A stretch of 64,000 nt of DNA from Lysobacter firmicutimachus. Lineage in GTDB: Bacteria; Pseudomonadota; Gammaproteobacteria; Xanthomonadales; Xanthomonadaceae. The position numbers and the translations under genes are program-made. The DNA lies in NCBI RefSeq assembly GCF_037027445.1, contig NZ_JBANDL010000002.1, positions 124,001-188,000 of the forward strand, in the 5' to 3' direction. The notes under the pieces were generated by a model that ran no database searches, was not told the origin of the DNA, and saw only the letters and a list, made by a program, of their open reading frames with translations. Position 1 is the stretch's first letter, and each line of letters starts with the position of its first letter. Of this stretch, positions 25,980-34,683 are shown in pieces.

Positions 25980-26623
25980 GGGCGCAGATCCAGTACCGGC
26001 TTGGCTTCGGCCATCAGCTTGCGGGCCTGCGCTGCGTCGATGCCGAGATCGACGTCGACCAGGCTGTCGCCGCCGTGCGGCAGCAGGCTGCCCCAAAAGA
26101 ACTGCAGGTGCGCGCCTTGCAGCCGGTCGGGCGGCACTTCGAAGAACCAGGCGCCCTCCTCCGGCAGACCCGGCGCCAGCGCGCGGTCGCGCAGGTTGAT
26201 CCCGTCGAGCTTGGGCCGGTCGCGGCTGGAGGCGACATAGACCAGGCCGTCGCGGGTGCGCAGTTGCGCGGTGACATAGCCCGGCTGCTGCAACGCTTCG
26301 GCCTGGCCGACCACCGACAGCCACACGCCCGGGGTGCGCAGCAGATGGTCCTCCGGCCGCGCGTAGTCGCCCTTGAGCAGATAGGCGCGGGCGACCTTGA
26401 AGCGTTTGACGTCGACCGCGAAATTGCGGCCCTGCGCGCGTACCGGCGCCGTCGCCGGCGCGCGCTGCAGCAGCGGCGCGTCGCGTTGTTCGTAGTCGGA
26501 CTCGCCCTTGCGCAGGGCGACCACCGCCGCCAGCGCCAGTGCGATCCACAGCGCGTCGCGCCAGCGCCAGCGCGGCAGCCGCCGGCGCGCCGCCGCGGCG
26601 TTCGCCGTCGCCGGCGCGCTCAC
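25976..26623 (-). CDS. Membrane-anchored protein of unknown function (second gene of trio)
   Basis: This 215-residue protein starts with GTG overlapping the upstream stop (GTGA). It has a basic N-terminus and a single transmembrane helix at about 23-36 (ALWIALALAAVVAL), then a periplasmic domain. The part RTRDGLVYVASSRDRPKLDG with GAWFFEVPPDRLQGAHLQFF looks like a DUF4352-type beta-sandwich edge, where an L-x-PG...FEVP pattern is common; this is inference. No catalytic motif is visible. It is translationally coupled to both neighbours. Confidence 0.72.
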   Translation of the reverse strand: MSAPATANAAAARRRLPRWRWRDALWIALALAAVVALRKGESDYEQRDAPLLQRAPATAPVRAQGRNFAVDVKRFKVARAYLLKGDYARPEDHLLRTPGVWLSVVGQAEALQQPGYVTAQLRTRDGLVYVASSRDRPKLDGINLRDRALAPGLPEEGAWFFEVPPDRLQGAHLQFFWGSLLPHGGDSLVDVDLGIDAAQARKLMAEAKPVLDLRP

Positions 26624-27243
26624 GGCGCCACCGCCCGGTCGCGCAGATCCTGCACCGCGATGCGGTACTTCGCCGCCGGCTTGCCCTGGACCCAGGCGCC
26701 CTCGTCGTTGAGATACGCCTTGGCCTTGTAGTCGCGCGCGAACACGCCCCAGGTTTCCTGCGGCGAATAGGCATAGCCGCGCGGCAGCGCCCAGACCAGG
26801 TCGACGCGCTGTTTCAGGCGCGGGTGCAGGTCGGCGGCGATGCTGTGGTCGTCGGCCATCAACAAGGTCTCGGCGGGAATCGGTTCGCGTTGCTTCGACA
26901 GCAGGATCAGATCCTGTTGCGGATAGCCGAAGCCGTTGATGCTGCGCCCGGTGCGGTTCTCGATCTCGACCTGCAGCACCAGGTACTGTTTGTCCGGACT
27001 GAATGGGTCGACCCGGCCGCCGGGCTTGTAGCGCGCGACCCAGGCGCGCAGCGGCTTCACCGCCAGAGCGCCGCCCTGGTAACGATGGCCGGCCTTGTAT
27101 TCGGGCAGCGGCTTGCTCTTGCTCTTGGCCTCGCCGAAGCCGCCCAGCGCAGCGGTCGCGGCGATCGCGACCAGGACCACGGCGGCCGCGCCCTGCCACC
27201 AGGGGTTGCGCGCCGCGCCGATCAATTCGTCCTTGTTCGCCAT
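26620..27243 (-). CDS. Membrane-anchored DUF4352-like protein (first gene of trio)
   Basis: This 207-residue protein has one N-terminal transmembrane helix (residues about 19-36, AAAVVLVAIAATAALGGF). Its periplasmic domain contains KQYLVLQVEIENRTGRSING and later LHPRLKQRVDLVWALP, the order seen in DUF4352-type immunoglobulin-like domains. I chose the ATG at 27243 (MANKDELIG) with GGGCAG upstream; another in-frame start at 27270 adds nine residues. It leads a three-gene unit in which every junction overlaps by four bases. Role unknown; a three-part envelope complex is plausible. Confidence 0.72.
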   Translation of the reverse strand: MANKDELIGAARNPWWQGAAAVVLVAIAATAALGGFGEAKSKSKPLPEYKAGHRYQGGALAVKPLRAWVARYKPGGRVDPFSPDKQYLVLQVEIENRTGRSINGFGYPQQDLILLSKQREPIPAETLLMADDHSIAADLHPRLKQRVDLVWALPRGYAYSPQETWGVFARDYKAKAYLNDEGAWVQGKPAAKYRIAVQDLRDRAVAP

Positions 27244-27320
27244 AAGTCTGCCCGCTGCGAGTCGCGGCACCCTAGCACAGCGCGCCCGCGATCCCGGTCA
27301 CCGATTTCGCATTCTCTCGA

Positions 27321-28970
27321 TCAGGGGCGCGACGATGCCGCAATCGTTTCGAGCTGCGCACTGACATCTGTCAGATGAATGCGATGGCTCAGGCGCAGGG
27401 CGTCGAGCAGGCCGCGATCGTGGCTGGCGACGACGAAGGCGCCGGGCCAAGCGTCCAGCAGTCCGATCAGGGCCTCGCGGCTGTCAAAGTCCAGATGATC
27501 GCTGGGTTCGTCGAGCAACAGCAACGGCGTCGGCGGAGTGCGATAGGCCGCGCCGGCCAGCGCGGCGCGCATGCGCTCGCCGGCCGAGAGCGTGGCCATC
27601 GGCTGCCGCGCGCGATCGCCGGGCAGGCCGAGCAGGGCCAGGCGGGTGGCCAGCGCGGCACGCGCTTCGGCATCGGCGTCGCCGCCGCCGATCCAGGCCA
27701 GTACGCCCGTGTCGGTCGGCAACAGGCGCAGGTCTTGATCCAACCACAGTGCCGGCACCGCCGCGCGGGCCTGGCCGGCCGCAAGCGGGCCGAGTCCGGC
27801 CAGCGCGCGCAACAGCGTGGTCTTGCCGCTGCCGTTGCGTCCGCTCAAGCCGATCCGCACCGGACCGTCCAGCACTGCGCTCAGCGACTGCCGCGGCTGG
27901 GCCCGGCAGGGATGCGCGGCGGCGAATTCGAGCGTGCGGCGCCCGGCCGGCTGGCGCGCCGCGGTGCCGAGGAACACCGGCGCGGCGGCGGTGTCGGCTC
28001 GCGCATGGGCCTCGCTTACGGCGCTGCCGCGCTGGTTCAGGCGTTCGCGCAGTGCGGCGCGGCGACTTCCCAGATGACGCTCGGCCGTGTTCTGGCTGAA
28101 GTCGAGCAGCAGCTTGGACTGATTGGCCTGTGCGCCGGCGCGCCGGCCGCGTGCCGCGCGCCGGTCCAGCGCCTCGCGCTGGCGCACTTGATCGCGGCGT
28201 TCGCGACGCAGCGCCAGGCGCGCGGCGTCCAACGCGTCGAGCCCGGCACGGCGTCGGCGTTGGCGCTGATCGAGGTAGCGGCTCAGGCCGCCGCGGTGCT
28301 CGATCGCGCCCTCGGGGGCGAGCTCGAGGATGCGTTCGGCGTCGTTCAACCAGGCCGGATCGTGGCTGACCGCGAGCACCGCCGCAGAGCCGCCGCTGTA
28401 GCGCTGGAACCAATACGCCGAGGCATCGGCATCCAGATGCCGGCTGGGCTCGTCGAGCAGGACGACGGCGGCATCGGCGAGCCAGGCGCCGAGCAGGCGC
28501 AACTGCTGGCGTTGGCCGCCGGACAGGCGGCGTGGGTCGTGTTGCAACGACAAGCCGCTCAGGCCGATTTCGTCCAGGGACCGGGCCAGACGCTCGCGCA
28601 GATCCCAGCGGTCGGCCAGCTGGACCAGGTCTTCGCCGCTGCCGAGGCCGGCGGCGAGCCGGTCCAGGGCGGCCAGCGCCGGCGCGACGCCGAGCAAGCC
28701 GGCGACGCTGCCGGCCGAAGCCTCGCCGGCTTCGGTGGGCAAATGGACGAGCGTGCCGCGGCGTTCGATCCGGCCCTGGGCCGGCGCGGCGATGCCGGCC
28801 AGCGCGGCCAGCAGGGTCGATTTGCCCGCGCCGTTGCGGCCGACGAGGGCGGTGTAGCCGCGGCGCAGGCTCAGGTCGAGGTTCTGAAACAGGATGCGGC
28901 CGTCGTCGAGGACGGCGGACAGGCCGAAGGCCTGCAATCGGACCGGGTCCGAGGCGGGAAGGGCGGGCAT
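27321..28970 (-). CDS. ABC-F family ATPase
   Basis: This 549-residue protein has two fused ABC ATPase domains and no membrane part. Walker A motifs are GRNGAGKST and GRNGSGKTT. Signature motifs are LSGGQ and LSAGE. Walker B motifs are LLDEPSRHLD and LLDEPSDHLD. The arginine-rich linker between domains (about residues 225-290) is typical of ABC-F proteins that act at the ribosomal E-site as translation factors or in antibiotic protection. The D-loop SRHLD/SDHLD replaces the usual TNHLD. The ATG at 28970 opens a normal N-terminus (DGRILFQNLDLSLRRG). No antibiotic-biosynthesis gene is nearby. Confidence 0.9.
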   Translation of the reverse strand: MPALPASDPVRLQAFGLSAVLDDGRILFQNLDLSLRRGYTALVGRNGAGKSTLLAALAGIAAPAQGRIERRGTLVHLPTEAGEASAGSVAGLLGVAPALAALDRLAAGLGSGEDLVQLADRWDLRERLARSLDEIGLSGLSLQHDPRRLSGGQRQQLRLLGAWLADAAVVLLDEPSRHLDADASAYWFQRYSGGSAAVLAVSHDPAWLNDAERILELAPEGAIEHRGGLSRYLDQRQRRRRAGLDALDAARLALRRERRDQVRQREALDRRAARGRRAGAQANQSKLLLDFSQNTAERHLGSRRAALRERLNQRGSAVSEAHARADTAAAPVFLGTAARQPAGRRTLEFAAAHPCRAQPRQSLSAVLDGPVRIGLSGRNGSGKTTLLRALAGLGPLAAGQARAAVPALWLDQDLRLLPTDTGVLAWIGGGDADAEARAALATRLALLGLPGDRARQPMATLSAGERMRAALAGAAYRTPPTPLLLLDEPSDHLDFDSREALIGLLDAWPGAFVVASHDRGLLDALRLSHRIHLTDVSAQLETIAASSRP

Positions 28971-29129
28971 GGAGGCTCCGGCGATGCGACGGGCAGGGCA
29001 ACGGCACGCGGGCGCGCGGCGCTTGCGAAGGCGGCGTATCGGTTCAGAGCTCCATGACACTCCACTCGGTGGGCTGCCCGGGATTGTAGCGGCCCGCACC
29101 CGCGGGCGCTGAACGTCGGCTGGCGCGGT

Positions 29130-29339
29130 TCAGGCCGGCTGGTCGGGAATCAGCGCGCTTTCCAGCCGGGCGATGCAGTCCTTCAGCCACAGCTTGCGTT
29201 TCTTCAAGCGCTTGACCGTCAGCTCGTCGGCCTGCGGGTCCAGGCTCAGGCGTTCGATGGCCGCGTCGAGGTCGCGATGTTCCAGGCGCAGCTCGGCCAG
29301 CTGGCGGGCGATCTCGGCGGCATCGGTGCTGGCGGTCAT
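29130..29339 (-). CDS. YdcH/SlyX-like DUF465 small coiled-coil protein
   Basis: This 69-residue protein is highly charged and predicted to form a helical hairpin (LAELRLEHRDLDAAIERL, then ELTVKRLKKRKLWLKDCIARLE). The KRLKKRKLWLKD core is the DUF465 hallmark. The family is widespread in proteobacteria and its function is unknown. The gene is divergent from ttcA, 101 bases away, with the ttcA -10 element in between. Confidence 0.85.
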   Translation of the reverse strand: MTASTDAAEIARQLAELRLEHRDLDAAIERLSLDPQADELTVKRLKKRKLWLKDCIARLESALIPDQPA

Positions 29340-29424
29340 ATGCCCCAGCTTAACGCGCCGCCCGAGCGGGCGTCATCGCCTGCGGCGCGGCGACCGGTGC
29401 GGGGGCGTTCACCGCCCCTTGGCG

Positions 29425-29430
29425 TAGAAT
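29425..29430 (+). promoter_or_regulatory. -10 element TAGAAT before ttcA
   Basis: TAGAAT ends 10 bases before the ttcA ATG, so initiation near 29437 would leave a leader of about four bases. No ribosome-binding site fits in that space, consistent with a near-leaderless mRNA. No clear -35 is seen. Confidence 0.5.
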
Positions 29431-29440
29431 CGTCGGCCTC

Positions 29441-30355
29441 ATGAACACCGTCCTGCCCCTGGCCGAACCCATCCGCCGCGCCCGCCCCGGCGCCGCCCCC
29501 GCCGCCGACGGCGAACGCCTGGCCACTCGCCTGCGCCATCAGGTCGGCCGCGCCATCGCCGATTTCGGCATGATCGAAGACGGCGACAAGGTCATGGTCT
29601 GCCTGTCCGGCGGCAAGGACAGCTACACCCTGCTCGACCTCCTGCTGCAGCTGCAGAAGAAAGCGCCGGTGAAGTTCGAGCTGGTCGCGGTCAACCTCGA
29701 CCAGAAGCAGCCCGGCTTCCCCGAGCACGTGCTGCCGCAGTACCTGGAATCGATCGGGGTGGCCTACAAGATCCTCGAGCAGGACACCTACTCGGTGGTG
29801 ACCCGGGTCGTGCCGGAAGGCAAGACCATGTGCTCGCTGTGTTCGCGGCTGCGGCGCGGCGCGCTGTACACCTACGCCGAGGAGCAGGGCTTCACCAAGA
29901 TCGCGCTCGGCCACCACCGCGACGACCTGGTCGCGACCTTCTTCCTCAACCTGTTCTTCCACGCCAAGCTCAGCGGCATGCCGCCCAAGCTGCTGTCCGA
30001 CGACGGCAAGCATGTGGTGATCCGGCCGCTGGCCTACGTGCGCGAGGACGACATCGTCGATTACGCGGCGATCAAGCAATTCCCGATCATCCCCTGCAAC
30101 CTGTGCGGCTCGCAGGAAAACCTGCAGCGCAAGCAGGTCAAGCGGATGATGGACGCTTGGGAACGCGAGACGCCCGGCCGCATCGAGACGATCTCGCGCG
30201 CGCTCGGCGACATCCGGCCGTCGCAGCTCAGCGATCCGAAGCTGTTCGATTTCCTCGGCCTGGGCAAGGCCGGCGCGCCGCTCGCCCCGGCGCCGGTATG
30301 GCTGGACGATACGCCCGACGAAACGCCCGGCAAGATGGCGCCCGCCGCCGTGTAA
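29441..30355 (+). CDS. ttcA: tRNA 2-thiocytidine-32 synthetase TtcA
   Basis: This 304-residue cytoplasmic enzyme inserts sulfur into cytidine 32 of certain tRNAs. The PP-loop is SGGKDS at residues 56-61. Fe-S ligands are in the motifs [11 protein letters not shown] and CNLCGSQEN, and the length is normal for the family. The start ATG at 29441 lies just past a TAGAAT -10. It is followed 105 bases later by rdgC on the same strand, possibly as one transcript. Confidence 0.96.
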   Translation: MNTVLPLAEPIRRARPGAAPAADGERLATRLRHQVGRAIADFGMIEDGDKVMVCLSGGKDSYTLLDLLLQLQKKAPVKFELVAVNLDQKQPGFPEHVLPQYLESIGVAYKILEQDTYSVVTRVVPEGKTMCSLCSRLRRGALYTYAEEQGFTKIALGHHRDDLVATFFLNLFFHAKLSGMPPKLLSDDGKHVVIRPLAYVREDDIVDYAAIKQFPIIPCNLCGSQENLQRKQVKRMMDAWERETPGRIETISRALGDIRPSQLSDPKLFDFLGLGKAGAPLAPAPVWLDDTPDETPGKMAPAAV

Positions 30356-30460
30356 CCGGCTGCCGCGTCTTTCGTACGCCGACGCGCCCGCGCCGGCCCG
30401 CTTCGGTTGCGCGCTGTCCGCCGCCGAATTCCCATCCCGAATCCCCCATCCCGGTCCCGC

Positions 30461-31372
30461 ATGTTCTTTCGCAACCTGACGTTCTTCCGCTTTCCCACCA
30501 GCCACGACTTCAGCGAACTCGACAAGGGCCTGGAAGAGTGCCGGCTCAAGCCGGTCGGCCCGCTCGAGCTGTCCTCGCGCGGCTTCATTTCGCCGTTCGG
30601 CCGCGACGCCGAGGACGCGGTGATGAGCAACCGCATCGGCGACGCGATCTGGATCACCTCCGGCGGCGAAGACCGGCTGCTGCCGGGGGCGGTGGTCAAC
30701 GACATGCTGGCCAAGAAACTGGCCGAGATCGAACAGAAGGAAGGGCGCAAGCCCGGCGGGCGTACCCGCAAGCGGCTCAAGGACGAGTTGATCGTCGATC
30801 TGCTGCCGCGCGCCTTCGTCAAGCCCAGCCGCACCGACGCGATGATCGATCTCGAGCACGGCCTGGTGATCGTCGACACTTCCAGCCGCAAGACCGGCGA
30901 GAACGTCATCAGCGAGATCCGCCGCGCCATGGGCAGCCTGCCGGCGCTGCCGCTGAACGCCGAAATCGCGCCGCGTTCGGTGCTGACCGGCTGGGTCGCC
31001 GGCGAAGAGATGCCCGACGGGCTCAGCCTCGGCGACGAATGCGAGCTGCGCGACCCGGTCGACCAGGGCGCGGTGGTCAAATGCCAGCGCCAGGAGCTGG
31101 AAAGCGACGAGATCGCCAAGCACCTGGAAACCGGCAAGCAGGTCACCCGCCTGGCCCTGACTTTGGACGACCACGTCTCCTTCGTGCTCGGCGAAGATCT
31201 GGTGGTGCGCAAGTTCAAGCTGCTCGACGGCGCCGTCGACCAGCTCGAGCACTCCGAAGGCGACGGCTTGCGCGCCGAACTCGACGCCCGTTTCGCCCTG
31301 ATGAGCGGCGAAGTCAAGCGCTTGTTCAAGGTGCTGGAGCCGGCGTTGAAGTTGTCCAAGGTCGAAGGCTGA
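30461..31372 (+). CDS. rdgC: Recombination-associated protein RdgC
   Basis: This 303-residue protein is RdgC: the N-terminus MFFRNLTFFRF, the segment ISPFGRD and the C-terminal half (ALTLDDHVSFVLGEDLVVRKFK) match the family. RdgC forms a ring dimer on double-stranded DNA and modulates RecA. The ATG at 30461 gives the canonical start; the longer in-frame start at 30407 adds a proline/arginine stretch with no counterpart. It is downstream of ttcA in the same orientation. Confidence 0.95.
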   Translation: MFFRNLTFFRFPTSHDFSELDKGLEECRLKPVGPLELSSRGFISPFGRDAEDAVMSNRIGDAIWITSGGEDRLLPGAVVNDMLAKKLAEIEQKEGRKPGGRTRKRLKDELIVDLLPRAFVKPSRTDAMIDLEHGLVIVDTSSRKTGENVISEIRRAMGSLPALPLNAEIAPRSVLTGWVAGEEMPDGLSLGDECELRDPVDQGAVVKCQRQELESDEIAKHLETGKQVTRLALTLDDHVSFVLGEDLVVRKFKLLDGAVDQLEHSEGDGLRAELDARFALMSGEVKRLFKVLEPALKLSKVEG

Positions 31373-31545
31373 GACCCTCGCGGCCCGCGCTGCGACTCGC
31401 GGCTGCGGGCGCAGCCGCGCGCCGATGCGCTCCGCGTTCGCCCGCGCACGACCCCGGCGGGCCCCGCTCCCGCGCACGGCCGGCGTGTTGGAACGCGCGA
31501 TCGCCTCGCATTCCGACCTCCGCCGCCGCGCGCGATGCTGGCTCG

Positions 31546-31592
31546 CCCCTTTCCCGCGTGCGGGAGCGGGATTGGGGGGAGGGCTCCATCCG
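31546..31592. repeat. CCCTTTCCCGC-type dispersed palindrome
   Basis: This repeat lies in the 301-bp gap between rdgC and the metallopeptidase gene. It has the CCCCTTTCCCGCGTGCGGGA hairpin followed by a GGGGGGAGGG tail. A second relative occurs at 42177-42213 after glyQ. The type is common in Xanthomonadaceae intergenic DNA. The remaining gap holds only GC-rich sequence and a TATCCT -10-like hexamer at 31645-31650. Confidence 0.6.
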
Positions 31593-31656
31593 GGGGCGCG
31601 CGGCGCGAGGGCGCCGGCGTCGCCCGCCGGTCGCCTTCAGGCGCTATCCTCGGCCG

Positions 31657-31677
31657 ATGACGGCTCCGTCCTCGTGA
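31657..31677 (+). CDS. Putative six-codon leaderless uORF (MTAPSS) coupled to the metallopeptidase gene
   Basis: An ATG at 31657 starts a six-codon frame, MTAPSS, whose TGA stop (31675-31677) overlaps the GTG start of the next gene (GTGA). A TATCCT hexamer at 31645-31650 ends 6 bases before the A of this ATG, so the mRNA would start at or next to the uORF. The downstream GTG has no Shine-Dalgarno sequence, so reinitiation after the uORF is a plausible route to its translation. This is inference from spacing only. Confidence 0.4.
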   Translation: MTAPSS

Positions 31678-32468
31678 GCAACTTGTTGCTGCGCCTGCTG
31701 ACCGGCAAGCCGCCGGCCTCGCCGCGCACGGTCTCGCGCGAGACCGTCGCGATCGAGCTCGGCAACGGCCGCCGGATCGAGGTCTTGCGCGTGCGCGACC
31801 CGCGCGCGCGGCGGATCCGGCTCAGCGTCGACGAACGCGGCCCGCGCCTGACCCTGCCGTTGCGCGCCAGCGACATCGCCGGCCAGCGCTTCGTGATCGA
31901 ACACGGCGACTGGCTGCTGGCGCAGATGGCGTTGGCCGACAGCGGCGCACAGCCGCTGCAGCCGCATGCCGACGCGAGCGTGCCCCTGCGCGGCCGCGAC
32001 TGGCCGGTGCGCTGGCGCAGCGCGCGCGCGCTGCGCGTGGAGCTGGCCGAGGACGCGCTGGTCATCGCGGTGCCCGACACGCTCAAGCCGGCCGCGCTGC
32101 CGCGCGCGCTGCGCGATTTCTACGAAGGCCAGGCGCGTGCCGACGTCGGCCGCTGGTTGCCCAAGTACTTGTCGGGCTTGCCGCGCGCGCCGTCGCGCCT
32201 GCGCTACCGGGTGATGTCCTCGCAATGGGGCTCGCTGGCGCCGGACGGCGCGCTGTCGCTGGACCTGTCGTTGGTGCTGGCCCCGCCGGCCGCGTTCGAA
32301 TACGTGCTGGTGCACGAACTGTGCCACCTGATCCATGCCGATCACTCGCGCGCGTTCTGGCGCGAAGTCGAAGCGCGCTGTCCGGACTGGCGCGAACAGC
32401 GCGACTACTTCCGCGCCTCCGGCCGCAGCCTCAAGGCCGGCTTGCGGCGCTTGATCGCCGCGCAGTAG
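31674..32468 (+). CDS. YgjP-like M48-type metallopeptidase
   Basis: This 264-residue protein carries the zinc site HELCHLIHADHSRAFW (HExxH at residues 214-218) near its C-terminus, preceded by the family motif SQWGSLAPDGALSLDLSL. Its N-terminus begins with a beta-rich domain after a short hydrophobic leader segment. The YgjP/DUF45 family is related to SprT; its substrate is unknown. GTG at 31674 is the only sensible start in frame. A tiny upstream ORF ends on this start codon. Confidence 0.88.
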   Translation: MSNLLLRLLTGKPPASPRTVSRETVAIELGNGRRIEVLRVRDPRARRIRLSVDERGPRLTLPLRASDIAGQRFVIEHGDWLLAQMALADSGAQPLQPHADASVPLRGRDWPVRWRSARALRVELAEDALVIAVPDTLKPAALPRALRDFYEGQARADVGRWLPKYLSGLPRAPSRLRYRVMSSQWGSLAPDGALSLDLSLVLAPPAAFEYVLVHELCHLIHADHSRAFWREVEARCPDWREQRDYFRASGRSLKAGLRRLIAAQ

Positions 32469-32553
32469 GTCGGGCGCGCGCTGCGCTGCGCCGGTTGCGA
32501 TGACCCGCTCTTCGGCCGCTGCGAAAAACCGCGTAGCGTCCCGCGCCGCCGCC

Positions 32554-33417
32554 TCAACCCGCCAGAAACTCCCGGAACCGTTCCCCGATCGGCCCCGGCT
32601 GCTCCATATGCAGATGATGTGTCCCCGCCAGCACGTGCATTTCGCCGCGCGCGAGCAGGCCGGCGCGTTCGCGGCGCAGCGCGTCGGGCATGTAGGCCTG
32701 GGCCGGGTCGGCCCAGACCATGCAGGTCGGGCATTCGATCGCGCCGATCAGCGCGCGCATCTGCGCTTCGCTCATGCGCAGCGCGGCGGTCAGGGTCAGG
32801 CGCGGATCGCTGCGCCAGACATAGCCCTGGCGCTGCGCGCCCTGCGCAGGCGCGACGCCGCGCTCGACCAGCAGCCGGGCGACGCGTTCGCTGAGGTCGT
32901 TGGCGGCCATCCGCACGCGCACGGCCGTGGCGATGTCGTCGAACACCCGCAACTGCTTGCCGGCCAGCGCGGCCTGGCCGGCGAAGGCCTCGCGCAGGCG
33001 GGTGGCGACGCGTTCTTCCGGCTCCGACAGCGAACCCAGCGCCTCGACCAGCAGCAGTTTGTCGATTCGCTGCGGCAAGGCTGCGGCGAGCACGCTGGAA
33101 GTCGCGCCGCCGAGCGAATGGCCGAGCAGGTGGAAGCGGTCCCAACCCAGTGCGTCGGCCACCGACAAGGCCGCGCGCGCCGCGGTCACCAGGGTGTACT
33201 CGGCCGCCGCCGGCAGATGCGCGCTGGCGCCGTGCCCGGGCAGGTCCGGCGCGACCAAGTCGTAGCCTTCGAACCACGGCGCCAGCGGTACGAAGCTGGC
33301 GGCGTTGTCCAGCCAGCCGTGCAGCGCCAGCACCTTGGGCGCGCCGATGCGGCCGTTGCGCAGCCCGGCCAGGCGGCCGAAAGCGGTATCGACGACGAAT
33401 TCCTGCATCGCGGCCAT
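32554..33417 (-). CDS. Alpha/beta-fold hydrolase
   Basis: This 287-residue protein has the alpha/beta hydrolase pattern: oxyanion region ALHGWLDNAASF, nucleophile elbow GHSLGGA, an acid in MVWADPAQ and a late histidine in THHLHMEQP. The order fits esterases or epoxide-hydrolase-like enzymes of the MhpC group. The substrate is unknown. Its ATG overlaps the hemH stop by one base (TGATG), so the two are translationally coupled. An alternative ATG at 33408 is three codons in. A functional link to heme synthesis is not evident. Confidence 0.88.
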   Translation of the reverse strand: MAAMQEFVVDTAFGRLAGLRNGRIGAPKVLALHGWLDNAASFVPLAPWFEGYDLVAPDLPGHGASAHLPAAAEYTLVTAARAALSVADALGWDRFHLLGHSLGGATSSVLAAALPQRIDKLLLVEALGSLSEPEERVATRLREAFAGQAALAGKQLRVFDDIATAVRVRMAANDLSERVARLLVERGVAPAQGAQRQGYVWRSDPRLTLTAALRMSEAQMRALIGAIECPTCMVWADPAQAYMPDALRRERAGLLARGEMHVLAGTHHLHMEQPGPIGERFREFLAG

Positions 33418-34409
33418 CAGGTCCAGGCGTCCAGTTCGCGCCGGGCGATGCCGGCCAGGGCCGACGCGTGCGCCGGCGAGTCGTTCAGGCAGGGGATGTA
33501 GCGCAGTTCGCCGCCGCGCGCGGCGAAGTCCGCGGCCAGCATGATCGCCACTTCCTCCAGGGTCTCCAGGCAGTCCACGGCGAAGCCCGGCGCGACCACG
33601 TCGACCTTGCGCACGCCGCGCGCCGCCAGCGCATCCAAGGTGTCGCTGGTGGCCGGTTCGAGCCAGCGTTCGCGGCCGAAGCGCGATTGGTAGCTCAGGC
33701 TCCAGGCCCCGTCGGACAGGCCCAGCGCATGGGCGATCGCGCGCGCGCCGGCTTCGCACTGGCGCGGGTAGGGGTCGCCGGCATCGGCGAAGCGCTGCGG
33801 CAGGCCGTGGAACGAGAACAGCAGATGTTCGCCCTCGCCGTGGTGCTGGCGGTGGCGATGGATCGAATCGGCGACCGCGCCGACCCAGGCCGGGTCGGCG
33901 TGGTAGTCGTGCAACAGGCGCGTTTCCAGGCCGGTCGCGGCCTGCAGCACGTCGCCGACCGAAGCGGTGGTCGAGGTCGAGTACTGCGGGTACAGCGGCA
34001 GCGCCAGCACCCGGCGCACGCCCTGCTCGCGCAGCCCGGCCAGCAACTGCTTCCACGAGGGTTGGCCGTAGCGCATCGCGTGCAGCACCCGCGCCTGCGG
34101 CAGCTCGCGCTGCACCGCCTCGGCCAGCCGGCGGGTGTGCACCGCCAGCGGCGAGCCCTCCGGCAGCCAGATGCTGGCGTACTTGTGCGCGACCTTGCCG
34201 CTGCGCAGCGGCAGGATGGCGAAATGCAGCAGCGGGCACCACAGCCAGCGGCTGAGGTCGACCACCCGGTGGTCGTGCAGGAATTCGGACAGGTAGCGCC
34301 GCACCGCAGCGGTGTTGGGCGCGTCGGGGGTGCCGAGATTGACCAGCACCACCGCGGTGTCGGCGGCGGCGCTGGCGTCGGCGGTGCTGGCATGAGCGGG
34401 CATCGGCAT
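33417..34409 (-). CDS. hemH: Ferrochelatase
   Basis: This 330-residue enzyme inserts Fe(II) into protoporphyrin IX, the last step of heme synthesis. Signature elements are VLVNLGTPDAP, LPLYPQYSTSTTASV, the catalytic His in LFSFHGLPQRF and the acidic segment DCLETLEEVA. The length is typical of proteobacterial HemH. Two ATGs are close together (34409 and 34403); the first is used. It is followed by an alpha/beta hydrolase gene overlapping its stop. Confidence 0.95.
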   Translation of the reverse strand: MPMPAHASTADASAAADTAVVLVNLGTPDAPNTAAVRRYLSEFLHDHRVVDLSRWLWCPLLHFAILPLRSGKVAHKYASIWLPEGSPLAVHTRRLAEAVQRELPQARVLHAMRYGQPSWKQLLAGLREQGVRRVLALPLYPQYSTSTTASVGDVLQAATGLETRLLHDYHADPAWVGAVADSIHRHRQHHGEGEHLLFSFHGLPQRFADAGDPYPRQCEAGARAIAHALGLSDGAWSLSYQSRFGRERWLEPATSDTLDALAARGVRKVDVVAPGFAVDCLETLEEVAIMLAADFAARGGELRYIPCLNDSPAHASALAGIARRELDAWT

Positions 34410-34683
34410 AGGATGACATCCGCGGGTGCGGCCACGGAATCTTTGCCGGATCGAATGTTTCGATCGCAGCGATAGATGGGGCCGGTACGGCGCGGAATTC
34501 CTCCGGCCGACGCCTATTCGCCCGGCAACGCTGTGTCGCAGCGGCGCCGGCGATGGCGCGACCGGGGCCACGCTCCGGCCGCGCGCGGATCGGCGATCCT
34601 GTGCACCGCGAGTGCCCGCCACGCGTTCGTCGTCTTCGCCGGCCCGGCCCTGTCCGACGGTTGCGCCCCCGGCTGGAGCCCGC

